Origin: Syntrophomonadaceae bacterium
GTDB taxonomy: Bacteria > Bacillota > Dethiobacteria > DTU022
DNA length: 6,579 nt
Assembly (NCBI GenBank): GCA_003558195.1
Contig: PWMM01000201.1
Location: forward strand, 1-6,579
Reading direction: 5' to 3'
Made by a program: the position numbers and the translations under genes. Below, in pieces: positions 1 to 6,028 of this stretch (positions are counted from its first letter, which is position 1; every line of letters starts with the position of its first letter). The notes beneath the pieces were generated by a model that made no database searches, was not told where the DNA came from, and saw nothing but the letters and a program-made list of their open reading frames with translations.

Positions 1-1
1 A

Positions 2-922
2 GCGGCGATTATAGTCTCACTGTTTATATTGATAGGCTGTACAGAGGAGCAGTCAGATTTCCCAGATGAAGAAGAAGGAGCTATGGAACCTGATACAGAC
101 GAGGAAGAAAACCGTGTATATGGAGAAATCAGTGAGACGGTTTCAACATTAGAGAATGAGCTAGAAATTGAAAAAGTGGGCACTTTTTCTTTTAAACCTC
201 AAGAAGTGCAAACCATGCGAGATGATATTTTCAGGGAAGGATATTTCTCGATTTTTGATGTCCTGGTACATCTCGATGACAGTGAAAAGATTGAACTAAA
301 GTACTATTTTGATGAGGACATGAATACCTATGTCATAACTGAGATGAATGGTCATACCGAGTGGTGGTATGATGCTTTTTATGACGGGGGATGGCGAGAG
401 CGTTCTGTTTTTCGAATAGATCATTATCCCTATAAAGATGAAATGTTTTTGAGAATGGTCCACACGACTGAAGAATATCTTGAGTCAGTATATGAAACTT
501 ACCGTGAAGAGGTAGAGCGAAAAAAAGAAAATGATGGCACTATTATAGTGCCCGAGGTAATTATTGAAGGCCAAAATGAAACCATGCTGTTTGAAAATGT
601 TGAGATAAAGGCCCATAATTTAAGATCCGACATGTTCCAGCCTGGAGTGGTTACAGCAATAGATACTATTCTCAGCCTGGCTGATAAAGGCTATATCAGT
701 TATGATTTGCAATGGTATGAATCACTTGGGACAGCTGGAGTAGTGAAAAGTTACTGGGTCAACCGGATTAATGATGATAAAAGTGAAGGCAGGTGTGGTT
801 TTGTTTATGAAGCAGGTGATGAGAGTTTTCACTTTTTCCGTGGCAACCATAATCATATTCCTTCAGACATTAGGGTTATAAATTCACCGCAGTATGTGAA
901 ATATTTTTGGATTTGCATCTGA
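2..922 (+). CDS. Predicted surface lipoprotein with two copies of an unrecognised domain (5' end outside window)
   Basis: The reading frame is open from the left edge, so the true start lies upstream. The first visible codons give a hydrophobic run (AAIIVSLFI) ending in a lipobox L-I-G-C at 29-40. This predicts lipidation at the Cys (38-40) and anchoring outside the cytoplasmic membrane. The TTG at 29 could be read as a start but is better explained as the lipobox Leu. After the Cys comes a very acidic stretch of about 25 residues, probably a flexible linker. Two similar domains follow, about codons 178-463 and 560-900. Each has a motif of the form R-x-D-[IM]-F-x-x-G-x5-D-x4-L-x-D (218-280 and 623-685), then aromatic- and Asp-rich strands. 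They are joined by a charged, probably helical segment (YLESVYETYREEVERKK). The second half faintly recalls DUF4430/transcobalamin-like domains, but this is a guess from pattern only. No function can be assigned. The trp genes downstream have their own promoter, so a functional link is not implied. Confidence 0.8.
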   Translation, partial: AAIIVSLFILIGCTEEQSDFPDEEEGAMEPDTDEEENRVYGEISETVSTLENELEIEKVGTFSFKPQEVQTMRDDIFREGYFSIFDVLVHLDDSEKIELKYYFDEDMNTYVITEMNGHTEWWYDAFYDGGWRERSVFRIDHYPYKDEMFLRMVHTTEEYLESVYETYREEVERKKENDGTIIVPEVIIEGQNETMLFENVEIKAHNLRSDMFQPGVVTAIDTILSLADKGYISYDLQWYESLGTAGVVKSYWVNRINDDKSEGRCGFVYEAGDESFHFFRGNHNHIPSDIRVINSPQYVKYFWICI

Positions 923-940
923 TAAATTAGCAAAATAGTA

Positions 941-969
941 TTGACAAGTTTAATTTACTGTGTTATCAA
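941..969 (+). promoter_or_regulatory. Sigma-A type promoter of the trp operon
   Basis: A perfect -35 box TTGACA (941-946) is followed after 17 bases by TATCAA (964-969), a 4/6 match to the -10 consensus. Transcription would start near 976, about 25 bases before the T-box Stem I. It lies 18 bases after the lipoprotein stop codon, in the only sizeable non-coding gap of the window, exactly where the leader RNA needs a promoter. The start site is inferred from spacing. Confidence 0.8.
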
Positions 970-1000
970 TGTAGGAACTTAATAATAATCTTAAATGCCT

Positions 1001-1302
1001 TGATCGGGAAGAGTAGGTATGGCCGGGATGTAACAGAGAGCCGGCGGCAGTGGAAAACCGGTACACGAAAGCATACTGAATGGGCCCGGGAGCAGCGGAT
1101 CGAAAGCATAGCTAGCTTGTGAGTAGACTCCGACGGAAACCTCGACCGTAACAATGAGGGGGATATCAGCTTATAACTGGTTTTGGTTAAGGGCTCGTAT
1201 CCTGTTAAAGAGAGATTTCCCCTTTGTTATTTTTAAGGTGGGATTCAAAGCCGGGTGGCACCGCGGAAGTTAGCCTTTCGTCCCAGAGATGGAAGGCTTT
1301 TT
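1001..1302 (+). promoter_or_regulatory. T-box riboswitch specific for tRNA-Trp (first, complete unit)
   Basis: This leader RNA senses uncharged tRNA-Trp and controls the operon by transcription antitermination. Stem I is recognisable from the GGGAAGAGTA block (1006-1015). The specifier loop shows AGTA (1012-1015) opposite GAA (1078-1080), with the flanking helix GGTATG (1016-1021) pairing with CATACT (1072-1077). The specifier codon right after GAA is TGG (1081-1083), matching the CCA anticodon. The distal part has AGAGAG (1035-1040) and a CCGG/CCGG hairpin (1041-1044 with 1058-1061). A Stem II S-turn may be formed by GAA (1102-1104) and AGTA (1122-1125). Stem IIA/B is a clear pseudoknot: ACGG (1133-1136) pairs with CCGT (1146-1149), and loop CCTC (1140-1143) pairs with GAGG (1156-1159). 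The T-box is GGGTGGCACCGCG (1253-1265) with bulge TGGCACC (1256-1262). GGG and GCG of the antiterminator pair with CGTCCC (1279-1284). The bulge TGGC complements a tRNA 3' end G73-CCA, as expected for bacterial tRNA-Trp. Confidence 0.95.
1272..1302 (+). terminator. Intrinsic terminator of the first T-box unit
   Basis: AGCCTT (1272-1277) pairs with AAGGCT (1293-1298), and T residues run from 1298 to 1302. The antiterminator 3' strand (1279-1284) lies inside the terminator loop, and the terminator 5' strand lies inside the antiterminator loop, so the two structures exclude each other. The stem is short (6 bp, perhaps 8 with CC/GG inside) and the U-tract is only five residues. It may therefore leak more than the second terminator downstream. 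Confidence 0.88.
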
Positions 1303-1312
1303 AATTGTTAAC

Positions 1313-1348
1313 TTTTGCTCTGCTCGATAAATATCCCAGCAGAAAAAT
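1313..1348 (+). other. Hairpin between the two T-box switch units
   Basis: TCTGCT (1319-1324) is perfectly complementary to AGCAGA (1338-1343) around a 13-base loop. TTTT (1313-1316) and AAAA (1344-1347) could extend it past a two-base bulge. It occupies the place that Stem III takes before the antiterminator of a normal T-box, so it may be a Stem III counterpart of the second unit. It has no U-tract, so it is not a terminator. Function is inferred from position only. Confidence 0.4.
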
Positions 1349-1353
1349 AATTG

Positions 1354-1404
1354 AAGTGGCAAATCTAATTAAGGTGGCACCGTGGAAAAAACCCTTTCAC
1401 CCTT
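1354..1404 (+). promoter_or_regulatory. Second T-box antiterminator, lacking its own Stem I
   Basis: A second T-box core, AAGGTGGCACCGTG (1371-1384), carries the same tRNA-acceptor bulge TGGCACC (1375-1381) as the first. It can form a complete antiterminator: AAGG (1371-1374) pairs with CCTT (1401-1404), and GTG (1382-1384) pairs with CAC (1398-1400). Only about 68 bases separate it from the end of the first terminator, too few for another Stem I with specifier, and no AGTA, GAA or AGAGAG motifs of such a stem are visible there. Aligned without gaps, 1354-1385 matches 1235-1266 at 21 of 32 positions, mostly in the T-box core, which suggests a partial duplication. The unit is probably read by the same tRNA-Trp, either the one held by the upstream Stem I or a free one. 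It could also be a relic of a former full tandem T-box. Confidence 0.85.
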
Positions 1405-1425
1405 TTATGGGCGAAGGGTTTTTTT
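1386..1425 (+). terminator. Intrinsic terminator of the second T-box unit
   Basis: AAAAAACCCTT (1386-1396) pairs with AAGGGTTTTTT (1414-1424), and CCC (1400-1402) can pair with GGG (1409-1411) inside. A run of seven T residues covers 1419-1425. The outer stem is longer and the U-tract better than in the first terminator. The antiterminator strand 1398-1404 lies within the terminator stem-loop, so formation of one blocks the other. It is the last barrier before trpE, ending 16 bases before the trpE Shine-Dalgarno. Confidence 0.9.
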
Positions 1426-1441
1426 ATTAAACTGTTTTTTT

Positions 1442-1447
1442 AGGAGG
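1442..1447 (+). promoter_or_regulatory. Ribosome binding site of trpE
   Basis: A perfect AGGAGG lies eight bases before the ATG at 1456. It settles the start in favour of 1456 over the in-frame ATG at 1504, which has no comparable site. It lies outside the second terminator hairpin, so control of this gene appears to be at transcription rather than by hiding the ribosome site. Confidence 0.85.
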
Positions 1448-1455
1448 AAAATCAA

Positions 1456-2949
1456 ATGGAGCAAGTATACTGCTGCAAACCGGTTAAAGAACAGTACATC
1501 AGAATGAGTGGAAAATACAATCTTATTCCAGTGTACAGGGAAATTGTTGCTGATCTGGAAACGCCTGTTTCAGTTTATGCCAAAGTTTTTAAAGGTAGTT
1601 ATTCCTGCCTGCTGGAGAGCGTGGAGGGTAGTATTAGCCTGTCACGTTATTCATTTATAGGCGGCGAACCTTTCATGACTGTGCGGGCTAAAGGAGAGGA
1701 AGTGGAGCTGTTAAGTGAAGGTAAAGAGGAGGTAAGAAAACAGAAATTCAGCACTGTTCTTCGTGAAATTTTAAATTCATACCGGATCCCTGAAGATTCC
1801 GAGTTGCCCAGGTTTTTTGGTGGTGCTGTGGGTTATGCCGGTTATGACTCAGTACGCTTTTTTGAACGCCTTCCTGATCATCCGCCTGATGACCTGGAGT
1901 TGCCTGATGCTCACTATATTTTTCCCGGAGTAGTCCTGGTATTTGATCATTACCGCTCACGTTTAAAAATAATCATCAATAGCCGCCCTGGTGATGACCC
2001 CGAAAAAGCTTACAATGATGCCTTAATAAAAATCGAACAGATTGAGAATGATATCAAGAATAACAAAAATAATACCTTAAAGCAGGTAAATAGTTATGAA
2101 AGTATGCTTGATGAGTTATCTCTCACCAGTAACATGAGCAGGTCTGAATTTGTTGCGAAAGTAAAGGCTATAAAGCAGTATATTTATGCCGGAGATATTT
2201 TACAGACCGTCCTTTCTCAACGGTTTGCAGCAGAAACTGCTGTGGATCCCTTTGAAGTATACCGGACCCTGCGGACTTTAAACCCTTCCCCGTATATGTA
2301 CTATCTTGATTATAACGATTATCAAATAGCGGGTGCTTCACCGGAAATGTTAACCAGGGTTGAAGATAAAACTGTTACAACCAGGCCTATAGCTGGAACC
2401 AGGCCCAGGGGAGAAACACCGGAAGAAGACAAAAAATATGAACAGGAATTGGTTAGTGATCCGAAAGAAAAAGCGGAACACGTAATGCTGGTTGATCTTG
2501 GGCGCAATGATCTGGGCCGGGTCGCGGAATTTGGCAGTATTGAACTGCCTGTTTTTATGGCCTGTGAAAGGTATTCTCATGTAATGCACCTGGAATCGGA
2601 AGTGAAAGGCAGGTTGGCCGGTAATAAAGATGCTTTTGATGCTTTTATCGCCTGTTTCCCGGCCGGTACTGTTTCCGGAGCCCCCAAGGTAAGAGCGATG
2701 GAGATAATTTATGAGCTTGAGCCGACGAAGCGGGGCCCTTATGCAGGAGCGGTTGGTTATTTCTCTTTTAATGGCAACATGGATACCTGTATAACGATCA
2801 GGACAATTGTATTCCGAAAGGGCAAAGCTTATGCCCAGGCCGGTGCTGGAATAGTAGCCGATTCGCAACCTGATGCCGAGTATGAAGAGACAATTAACAA
2901 GGCCAGGGTCCTTTTAAAAGCTCTTAAACTGGCCGGAGAGGATTTGTAA
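1456..2949 (+). CDS. trpE: Anthranilate synthase component I (TrpE)
   Basis: TrpE is the large subunit of anthranilate synthase. It converts chorismate and ammonia, the latter supplied by TrpG, to anthranilate and pyruvate, the first committed step of tryptophan synthesis. At 497 residues it is full length. The N-terminal domain carries LLES (residues 52-55), the element that binds tryptophan for feedback inhibition. An Asn/Lys-rich linker (about 199-212) leads into the chorismate-binding domain. That domain has NPSPYMYYL (276-284), ASPEML (294-299), PIAGTRPRG (311-319), LVDLGRND (345-352), SHVMHLES (374-381), FPAGTVSGAPK (401-411) and AQAGAGIVADS (460-470). The GTRPRG and AGTVSGAPK motifs together with the LLES element favour TrpE over the related PabB. 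It is the first gene after the T-box leader and overlaps trpG by one base (TAATG). The protein has no tryptophan residue, so its own synthesis does not draw on the limiting product. Confidence 0.97.
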   Translation: MEQVYCCKPVKEQYIRMSGKYNLIPVYREIVADLETPVSVYAKVFKGSYSCLLESVEGSISLSRYSFIGGEPFMTVRAKGEEVELLSEGKEEVRKQKFSTVLREILNSYRIPEDSELPRFFGGAVGYAGYDSVRFFERLPDHPPDDLELPDAHYIFPGVVLVFDHYRSRLKIIINSRPGDDPEKAYNDALIKIEQIENDIKNNKNNTLKQVNSYESMLDELSLTSNMSRSEFVAKVKAIKQYIYAGDILQTVLSQRFAAETAVDPFEVYRTLRTLNPSPYMYYLDYNDYQIAGASPEMLTRVEDKTVTTRPIAGTRPRGETPEEDKKYEQELVSDPKEKAEHVMLVDLGRNDLGRVAEFGSIELPVFMACERYSHVMHLESEVKGRLAGNKDAFDAFIACFPAGTVSGAPKVRAMEIIYELEPTKRGPYAGAVGYFSFNGNMDTCITIRTIVFRKGKAYAQAGAGIVADSQPDAEYEETINKARVLLKALKLAGEDL

Positions 2950-3533
2950 TGATCATTATTATCGATAACTATGACTCTTTTACTTATAACCTGGTCCAAT
3001 ACTGTGGAGAGTTAATGGATGGAAAAGCAATTGAGGTGTTTCGCAATGATATGGTTACGCCGAGAAAAGTGCTTGATTTAAATCCGGAAAAAATAATATT
3101 GTCGCCAGGTCCGGGTAAGCCTGAACAGGCCGGGATTTGCCTGGAGTTGTTGCAAATATTGCCACCGGATATTCCCGTGCTAGGGGTTTGCCTGGGGCAC
3201 CAGGCCATCGGCCGGGCCTTCGGGGGAGAAATTGGGCCGGCTAAGAAACTTATGCACGGCAAGGTATCTGCGATCACGCACGATGGAAGCGGTCCTTTCG
3301 AAGGGCTTGAAAACCCTTTCTTAGCGGGGCGGTATCACTCCCTGGCGGTGAACTATGATACTGTTCCGGAAATACTTAAAATAACTGCAGTTTCAGAAGA
3401 TAGCGAGGTTATGGGGTTATCACACCGGGAGCTGCCAATTCATGGCATCCAATTTCACCCGGAATCGGTTTTAACTGAAAATGGGAAAAAGGTATTGTTT
3501 AATTTCCTTAAAGAAGGGGTTGTTTTCAAATGA
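2949..3533 (+). CDS. trpG: Anthranilate synthase component II, glutamine amidotransferase (TrpG)
   Basis: TrpG hydrolyses glutamine and passes ammonia to TrpE in the cytoplasmic anthranilate synthase complex. It is a class I glutamine amidotransferase of usual length (194 residues). It has the N-terminal IDNYDSFTYNL block (5-15), the oxyanion-loop motif LSPGPGKP (51-58), the nucleophile Cys81 in GVCLGHQ, RYHSL (128-132), and the His170/Glu172 pair in FHPES. The start ATG overlaps the trpE stop by one base, and a GGAGAGG site at 2935-2941 inside trpE serves it. The end overlaps trpD by four bases (ATGA), giving tight translational coupling. In some Firmicutes this subunit also serves PabB for folate synthesis. 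The sequence alone cannot tell, but its place inside a Trp-controlled operon favours a main role with TrpE. Confidence 0.96.
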   Translation: MIIIIDNYDSFTYNLVQYCGELMDGKAIEVFRNDMVTPRKVLDLNPEKIILSPGPGKPEQAGICLELLQILPPDIPVLGVCLGHQAIGRAFGGEIGPAKKLMHGKVSAITHDGSGPFEGLENPFLAGRYHSLAVNYDTVPEILKITAVSEDSEVMGLSHRELPIHGIQFHPESVLTENGKKVLFNFLKEGVVFK

Positions 3534-4588
3534 CAGTAAAAGAGGCGATAGCTTTAATAAGCAGCGGAAAGGACCTTAAGGAAAAAGAAGCTTATACTAT
3601 TATGACCGAGATCATGGAAGGAATGGCAACCGATTCCCAGGTGGCTGCATTACTAACGGCCCTTTGCATGAAGGTGGAAACCGAGAAAGAGATAACCGGT
3701 TTTGCAAAAGCAATCAGGGCCAAAGCCAGCCCGTTCAGCTTAAAAGGGATAAAGCTTGCCGATACCTGCGGTACAGGTGGTGATATGCTTAAAACCTATA
3801 ATGTTTCAACCACGGTAGCTTTTATTGTAGCCTCCTGCGGGGTAACTGTTGCTAAACATGGTAACCGCGCTGTATCCAGCAACTGTGGCAGCGCTGATGT
3901 TCTCGAAGCCCTGGGAGTAAACGTTGAACTTCCACCTTCGGCTGCTGCACGCTGTATTGAAGAAACAGGAATGGCCTTCTTATTTGCCCCTACTTTCCAT
4001 TCAGCTATGAAACATGCCGTTAAGGCCAGGAAAGAGATTGGCATCAGGACCGTTTTTAATTTGCTCGGACCACTGGTAAATCCGGCAGGAGTACAAATCC
4101 AGCTGATCGGGGTTTACGCTGCCCATTTGACGGAGCTTATTGGCCGGGTGTTAATGAGGCTTGGCGTTGAATCGGCACTGGTTGTTCATGGAGAAGGGGG
4201 TATGGATGAGATATCGACCCTGGGTCCAACGAAAGTGACCGAGGTAAGAAACCAGGTCATTAAAACCTATTATTTAGATCCGCAAGAACTGGGCTTGCAG
4301 CAGGCATGCCCGGAAGACTTCAAAGGCGGGGAGCTTAGTGAAAATGCCGATATAATTGTTCAGGTCCTGAAAGGTTCGCCCGGGCCGAAACTGGACCTGG
4401 CCCTGGTTAACGCCGCTGCAACTCTTTACGCGACCGATAGCGTTCCTGGATTAGCCGAAGGAATGAACATGGCGCGGGAAGCGGTTAATTCGGGTTTGGC
4501 CCTGCAAAAGCTCGATGCCCTGAGGCAGTTTACTACTCGTTTTTCTGAAGGGAGGGGAAAGGCAGGACCACGCCTCTATTCTGCCTGA
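3530..4588 (+). CDS. trpD: Anthranilate phosphoribosyltransferase (TrpD)
   Basis: TrpD transfers phosphoribose from PRPP to anthranilate, giving N-phosphoribosylanthranilate and pyrophosphate. At 352 residues it is a free-standing enzyme, not fused to TrpG as in enteric bacteria. The N-terminal helical domain (1 to about 70) precedes the PRPP-binding motif DTCGTGGD (78-85), NVST (91-94), KHGNRAVSS (109-117) and CGSAD (119-123). The segment GIRTVFNLLGPLVNPA (171-186) contains the conserved Arg173 near the anthranilate site. The acidic pair Asp226-Glu227 in GGMDE matches the family's metal-binding DE. CGTGGD followed by MLKT, with Met after the Asp where Gly is common, is a minor variation. The start overlaps trpG by four bases, with AAGGGG (3514-3519) as a plausible ribosome site. 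trpC follows after a four-base gap. Confidence 0.96.
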   Translation: MTVKEAIALISSGKDLKEKEAYTIMTEIMEGMATDSQVAALLTALCMKVETEKEITGFAKAIRAKASPFSLKGIKLADTCGTGGDMLKTYNVSTTVAFIVASCGVTVAKHGNRAVSSNCGSADVLEALGVNVELPPSAAARCIEETGMAFLFAPTFHSAMKHAVKARKEIGIRTVFNLLGPLVNPAGVQIQLIGVYAAHLTELIGRVLMRLGVESALVVHGEGGMDEISTLGPTKVTEVRNQVIKTYYLDPQELGLQQACPEDFKGGELSENADIIVQVLKGSPGPKLDLALVNAAATLYATDSVPGLAEGMNMAREAVNSGLALQKLDALRQFTTRFSEGRGKAGPRLYSA

Positions 4589-4592
4589 AGCG

Positions 4593-5375
4593 ATGCTTAT
4601 TAGAGAAATAATTAATAATAAAGCTGAACAATTAAAGCGGGATCAAAAACTAAAGCCCCTTGATTTAGTGCTGGAAACTATAGCCAGGCAAGATCCCCCG
4701 CTTTTGTTTGGCCAGGCCCTGGTAAAAAAACGGGGATGTTCAATTATTGCTGAAATTAAGCGAGCTTCTCCGGTAAAAGGAGAACTTAATCCAGGGTTTG
4801 ATGCCCTGGGTTTAGCTGAGGCTTACTGCCGGGGTGGTGCCAGCGCTATTTCAGTGATCACAGAAGAACATTATTTTAAAGGAAGCAGTTCCTATATGAT
4901 GCCGGTTAAATATCGAACCGGGCTCCCAGTTTTATGCAAGGATTTTATTATCGATCAGTACCAGGTTTATGAAACCCGGGCTAATGGTGCCGATGCGCTG
5001 CTACTGATTGTGGCTATCCTTGATAAAGCGCTTCTTGGCGATCTATTGCAGTTAACTCACTTTCTGGGTATGGAGGCCCTGGTGGAGGTCCATAATCTAG
5101 ATGAGTTGGCAATAGCCCTGGAAGCAGGTGCCGGCATTATTGGCATAAACAACCGGGATTTAACGACCTTCGAGGTTGATCTTGCCACTACCCTGGAGCT
5201 CTCTGAACAGGTGCCGGATGATATTGTTATAGTTGGTGAAAGCGGCATTAATTCACAGGAAGACATGGTTAAGCTCGACGAAGCGGGAATCGATGCCGCT
5301 TTGATTGGAGAAGCTTTAGTCAGGGCTGTTGATCCAGAAGCTAAGCTTAAATCTTTGCTTAATTATGAAACTTGA
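4593..5375 (+). CDS. trpC: Indole-3-glycerol phosphate synthase (TrpC)
   Basis: TrpC closes and decarboxylates 1-(o-carboxyphenylamino)-1-deoxyribulose 5-phosphate to indole-3-glycerol phosphate. It is a single-domain (beta-alpha)8 barrel of 260 residues, not fused to TrpF. The catalytic set of the family is complete: Glu54 and Lys56 in AEIKRASP, the SPVKG loop (59-63), Lys116 in LCKDF, Glu165 in LVEVH, Asn186 in GINNRDL, and Ser217 in GESGI. The C-terminal phosphate site IGEAL (238-242) is present. The start MLIREII fits the family's usual N-terminus. However, no good Shine-Dalgarno lies at normal distance: GAAGGGAGGGG ends 35 bases upstream, inside trpD. Translation probably depends on ribosomes finishing trpD, whose stop is four bases upstream. 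The frame is open further upstream but has no ATG, GTG or TTG nearby. Confidence 0.96.
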   Translation: MLIREIINNKAEQLKRDQKLKPLDLVLETIARQDPPLLFGQALVKKRGCSIIAEIKRASPVKGELNPGFDALGLAEAYCRGGASAISVITEEHYFKGSSSYMMPVKYRTGLPVLCKDFIIDQYQVYETRANGADALLLIVAILDKALLGDLLQLTHFLGMEALVEVHNLDELAIALEAGAGIIGINNRDLTTFEVDLATTLELSEQVPDDIVIVGESGINSQEDMVKLDEAGIDAALIGEALVRAVDPEAKLKSLLNYET

Positions 5376-5383
5376 AAGGAGAG
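5375..5383 (+). promoter_or_regulatory. Ribosome binding site that fixes the trpF start
   Basis: AAAGGAGAG (5375-5383) lies 9 to 11 bases before the ATG at 5393. The alternative in-frame TTG at 5372 sits upstream of this site, overlaps the trpC stop codon, and would add seven residues not expected in the family. The ATG at 5393 is therefore the start. Confidence 0.85.
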
Positions 5384-5392
5384 CAAAAACTG

Positions 5393-6028
5393 ATGTGGAT
5401 TAAAATATGCGGGATTACATCCCTGGAGGCGGCTCAGACCTGTGCAGAGGCTGGAGTTGATGCAGTGGGTTTTGTGTTTGCGGAGAGCAGGCGCCGGGTC
5501 ACGGTTATAGAAGCTGCCAATATTATAAAACACCTTCCTTCTGGCCTAAAAAAAGTTGGTGTATTTGTTAACGAACCGGAGTATAAAGTAGCCTGGATCA
5601 AGGATTACCTTGATCTTGATTTACTTCAGTTTCATGGTGTGGAAAGCCCATCTTATTGCAGCCGTTTTTCCGGCCGGGCAATAAAAGCTTTTCGGGCTGA
5701 CCCTGAAAGGGGTTATTGTGATATTAAGGGCTATCGGGGGAAGATTATGGCCTGCCTGATCGATTCTTATCTCCCTGGTCGTCCCGGCGGAACCGGTGAA
5801 CCCTGGGACTGGGAAAGCTTTAAGCCATTTCAAGCCGATCTCATCCCTTGCTGGTTGATTGCAGCAGGTGGTTTAACCCCTGCTAATGTCTACCAGGCTT
5901 TACAGACGATTCGGCCTGATGGTGTCGATGTTAGCTCAGGAGTGGAAAAAGCGGGGGAAAAGGATGCTGGTTTAATCAAAGATTTTGTAAACGAAGTTAG
6001 GAGGTGGGAAGCAAATGGGAAAGCCTGA
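5393..6028 (+). CDS. trpF: Phosphoribosylanthranilate isomerase (TrpF)
   Basis: TrpF carries out the Amadori rearrangement of N-phosphoribosylanthranilate to the 1-deoxyribulose phosphate that TrpC uses. It is a separate (beta-alpha)8 barrel of 211 residues from the ATG at 5393. The N-terminal KICGIT block supplies the catalytic Cys6, and Asp124 in CLIDSYLPG is the expected general acid. Also present are AVGFVFAESRRRV (24-36), LQFHG (78-82), the phosphate-binding PGGTG (131-135), AAGGLTPANV (157-166) and DVSSGVE (179-185). These cover the whole barrel, so the gene looks intact. It contains six tryptophans (2, 68, 138, 140, 154, 205), whereas the four genes before it contain none. The 3' end overlaps trpB by 14 bases. 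Confidence 0.96.
   Translation: MWIKICGITSLEAAQTCAEAGVDAVGFVFAESRRRVTVIEAANIIKHLPSGLKKVGVFVNEPEYKVAWIKDYLDLDLLQFHGVESPSYCSRFSGRAIKAFRADPERGYCDIKGYRGKIMACLIDSYLPGRPGGTGEPWDWESFKPFQADLIPCWLIAAGGLTPANVYQALQTIRPDGVDVSSGVEKAGEKDAGLIKDFVNEVRRWEANGKA
5999..6006 (+). promoter_or_regulatory. Ribosome binding site of trpB, inside the end of trpF
   Basis: AGGAGGTG (5999-6006) is a near-perfect anti-16S complement, eight bases before the trpB ATG at 6015. It is among the strongest sites in the operon and lies wholly inside trpF coding sequence. It fixes the trpB start and the 14-base overlap with trpF. Confidence 0.88.

Noticed and set aside
29..31. TTG as start codon of the lipoprotein
   Set aside because: The codon is in frame with a hydrophobic run that continues to the left edge and forms the first residue of the lipobox LIGC. 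A start here would delete the signal peptide.
966..1154. 62-codon open frame on the minus strand
   Set aside because: It lies antisense to the T-box Stem I to Stem II region, whose sequence is explained by RNA structure. It has no ribosome site or recognisable protein features.
1407..1430. Short leader peptide (ATG, seven codons, TAA) before trpE, as in enteric attenuation
   Set aside because: It has no Trp codons and no ribosome site, and it lies inside the second terminator loop and stem. The T-box fully explains the control.
2350..2868. 172-codon open frame on the minus strand inside trpE
   Set aside because: It is the shadow of a strongly conserved trpE coding region. It shows no protein motifs, and the frame is kept open only by the composition of the opposite strand.
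5372..5374. TTG as start codon of trpF
   Set aside because: It precedes the Shine-Dalgarno at 5375-5383 and overlaps the trpC stop. The ATG at 5393 gives the usual N-terminus just before KICGIT.
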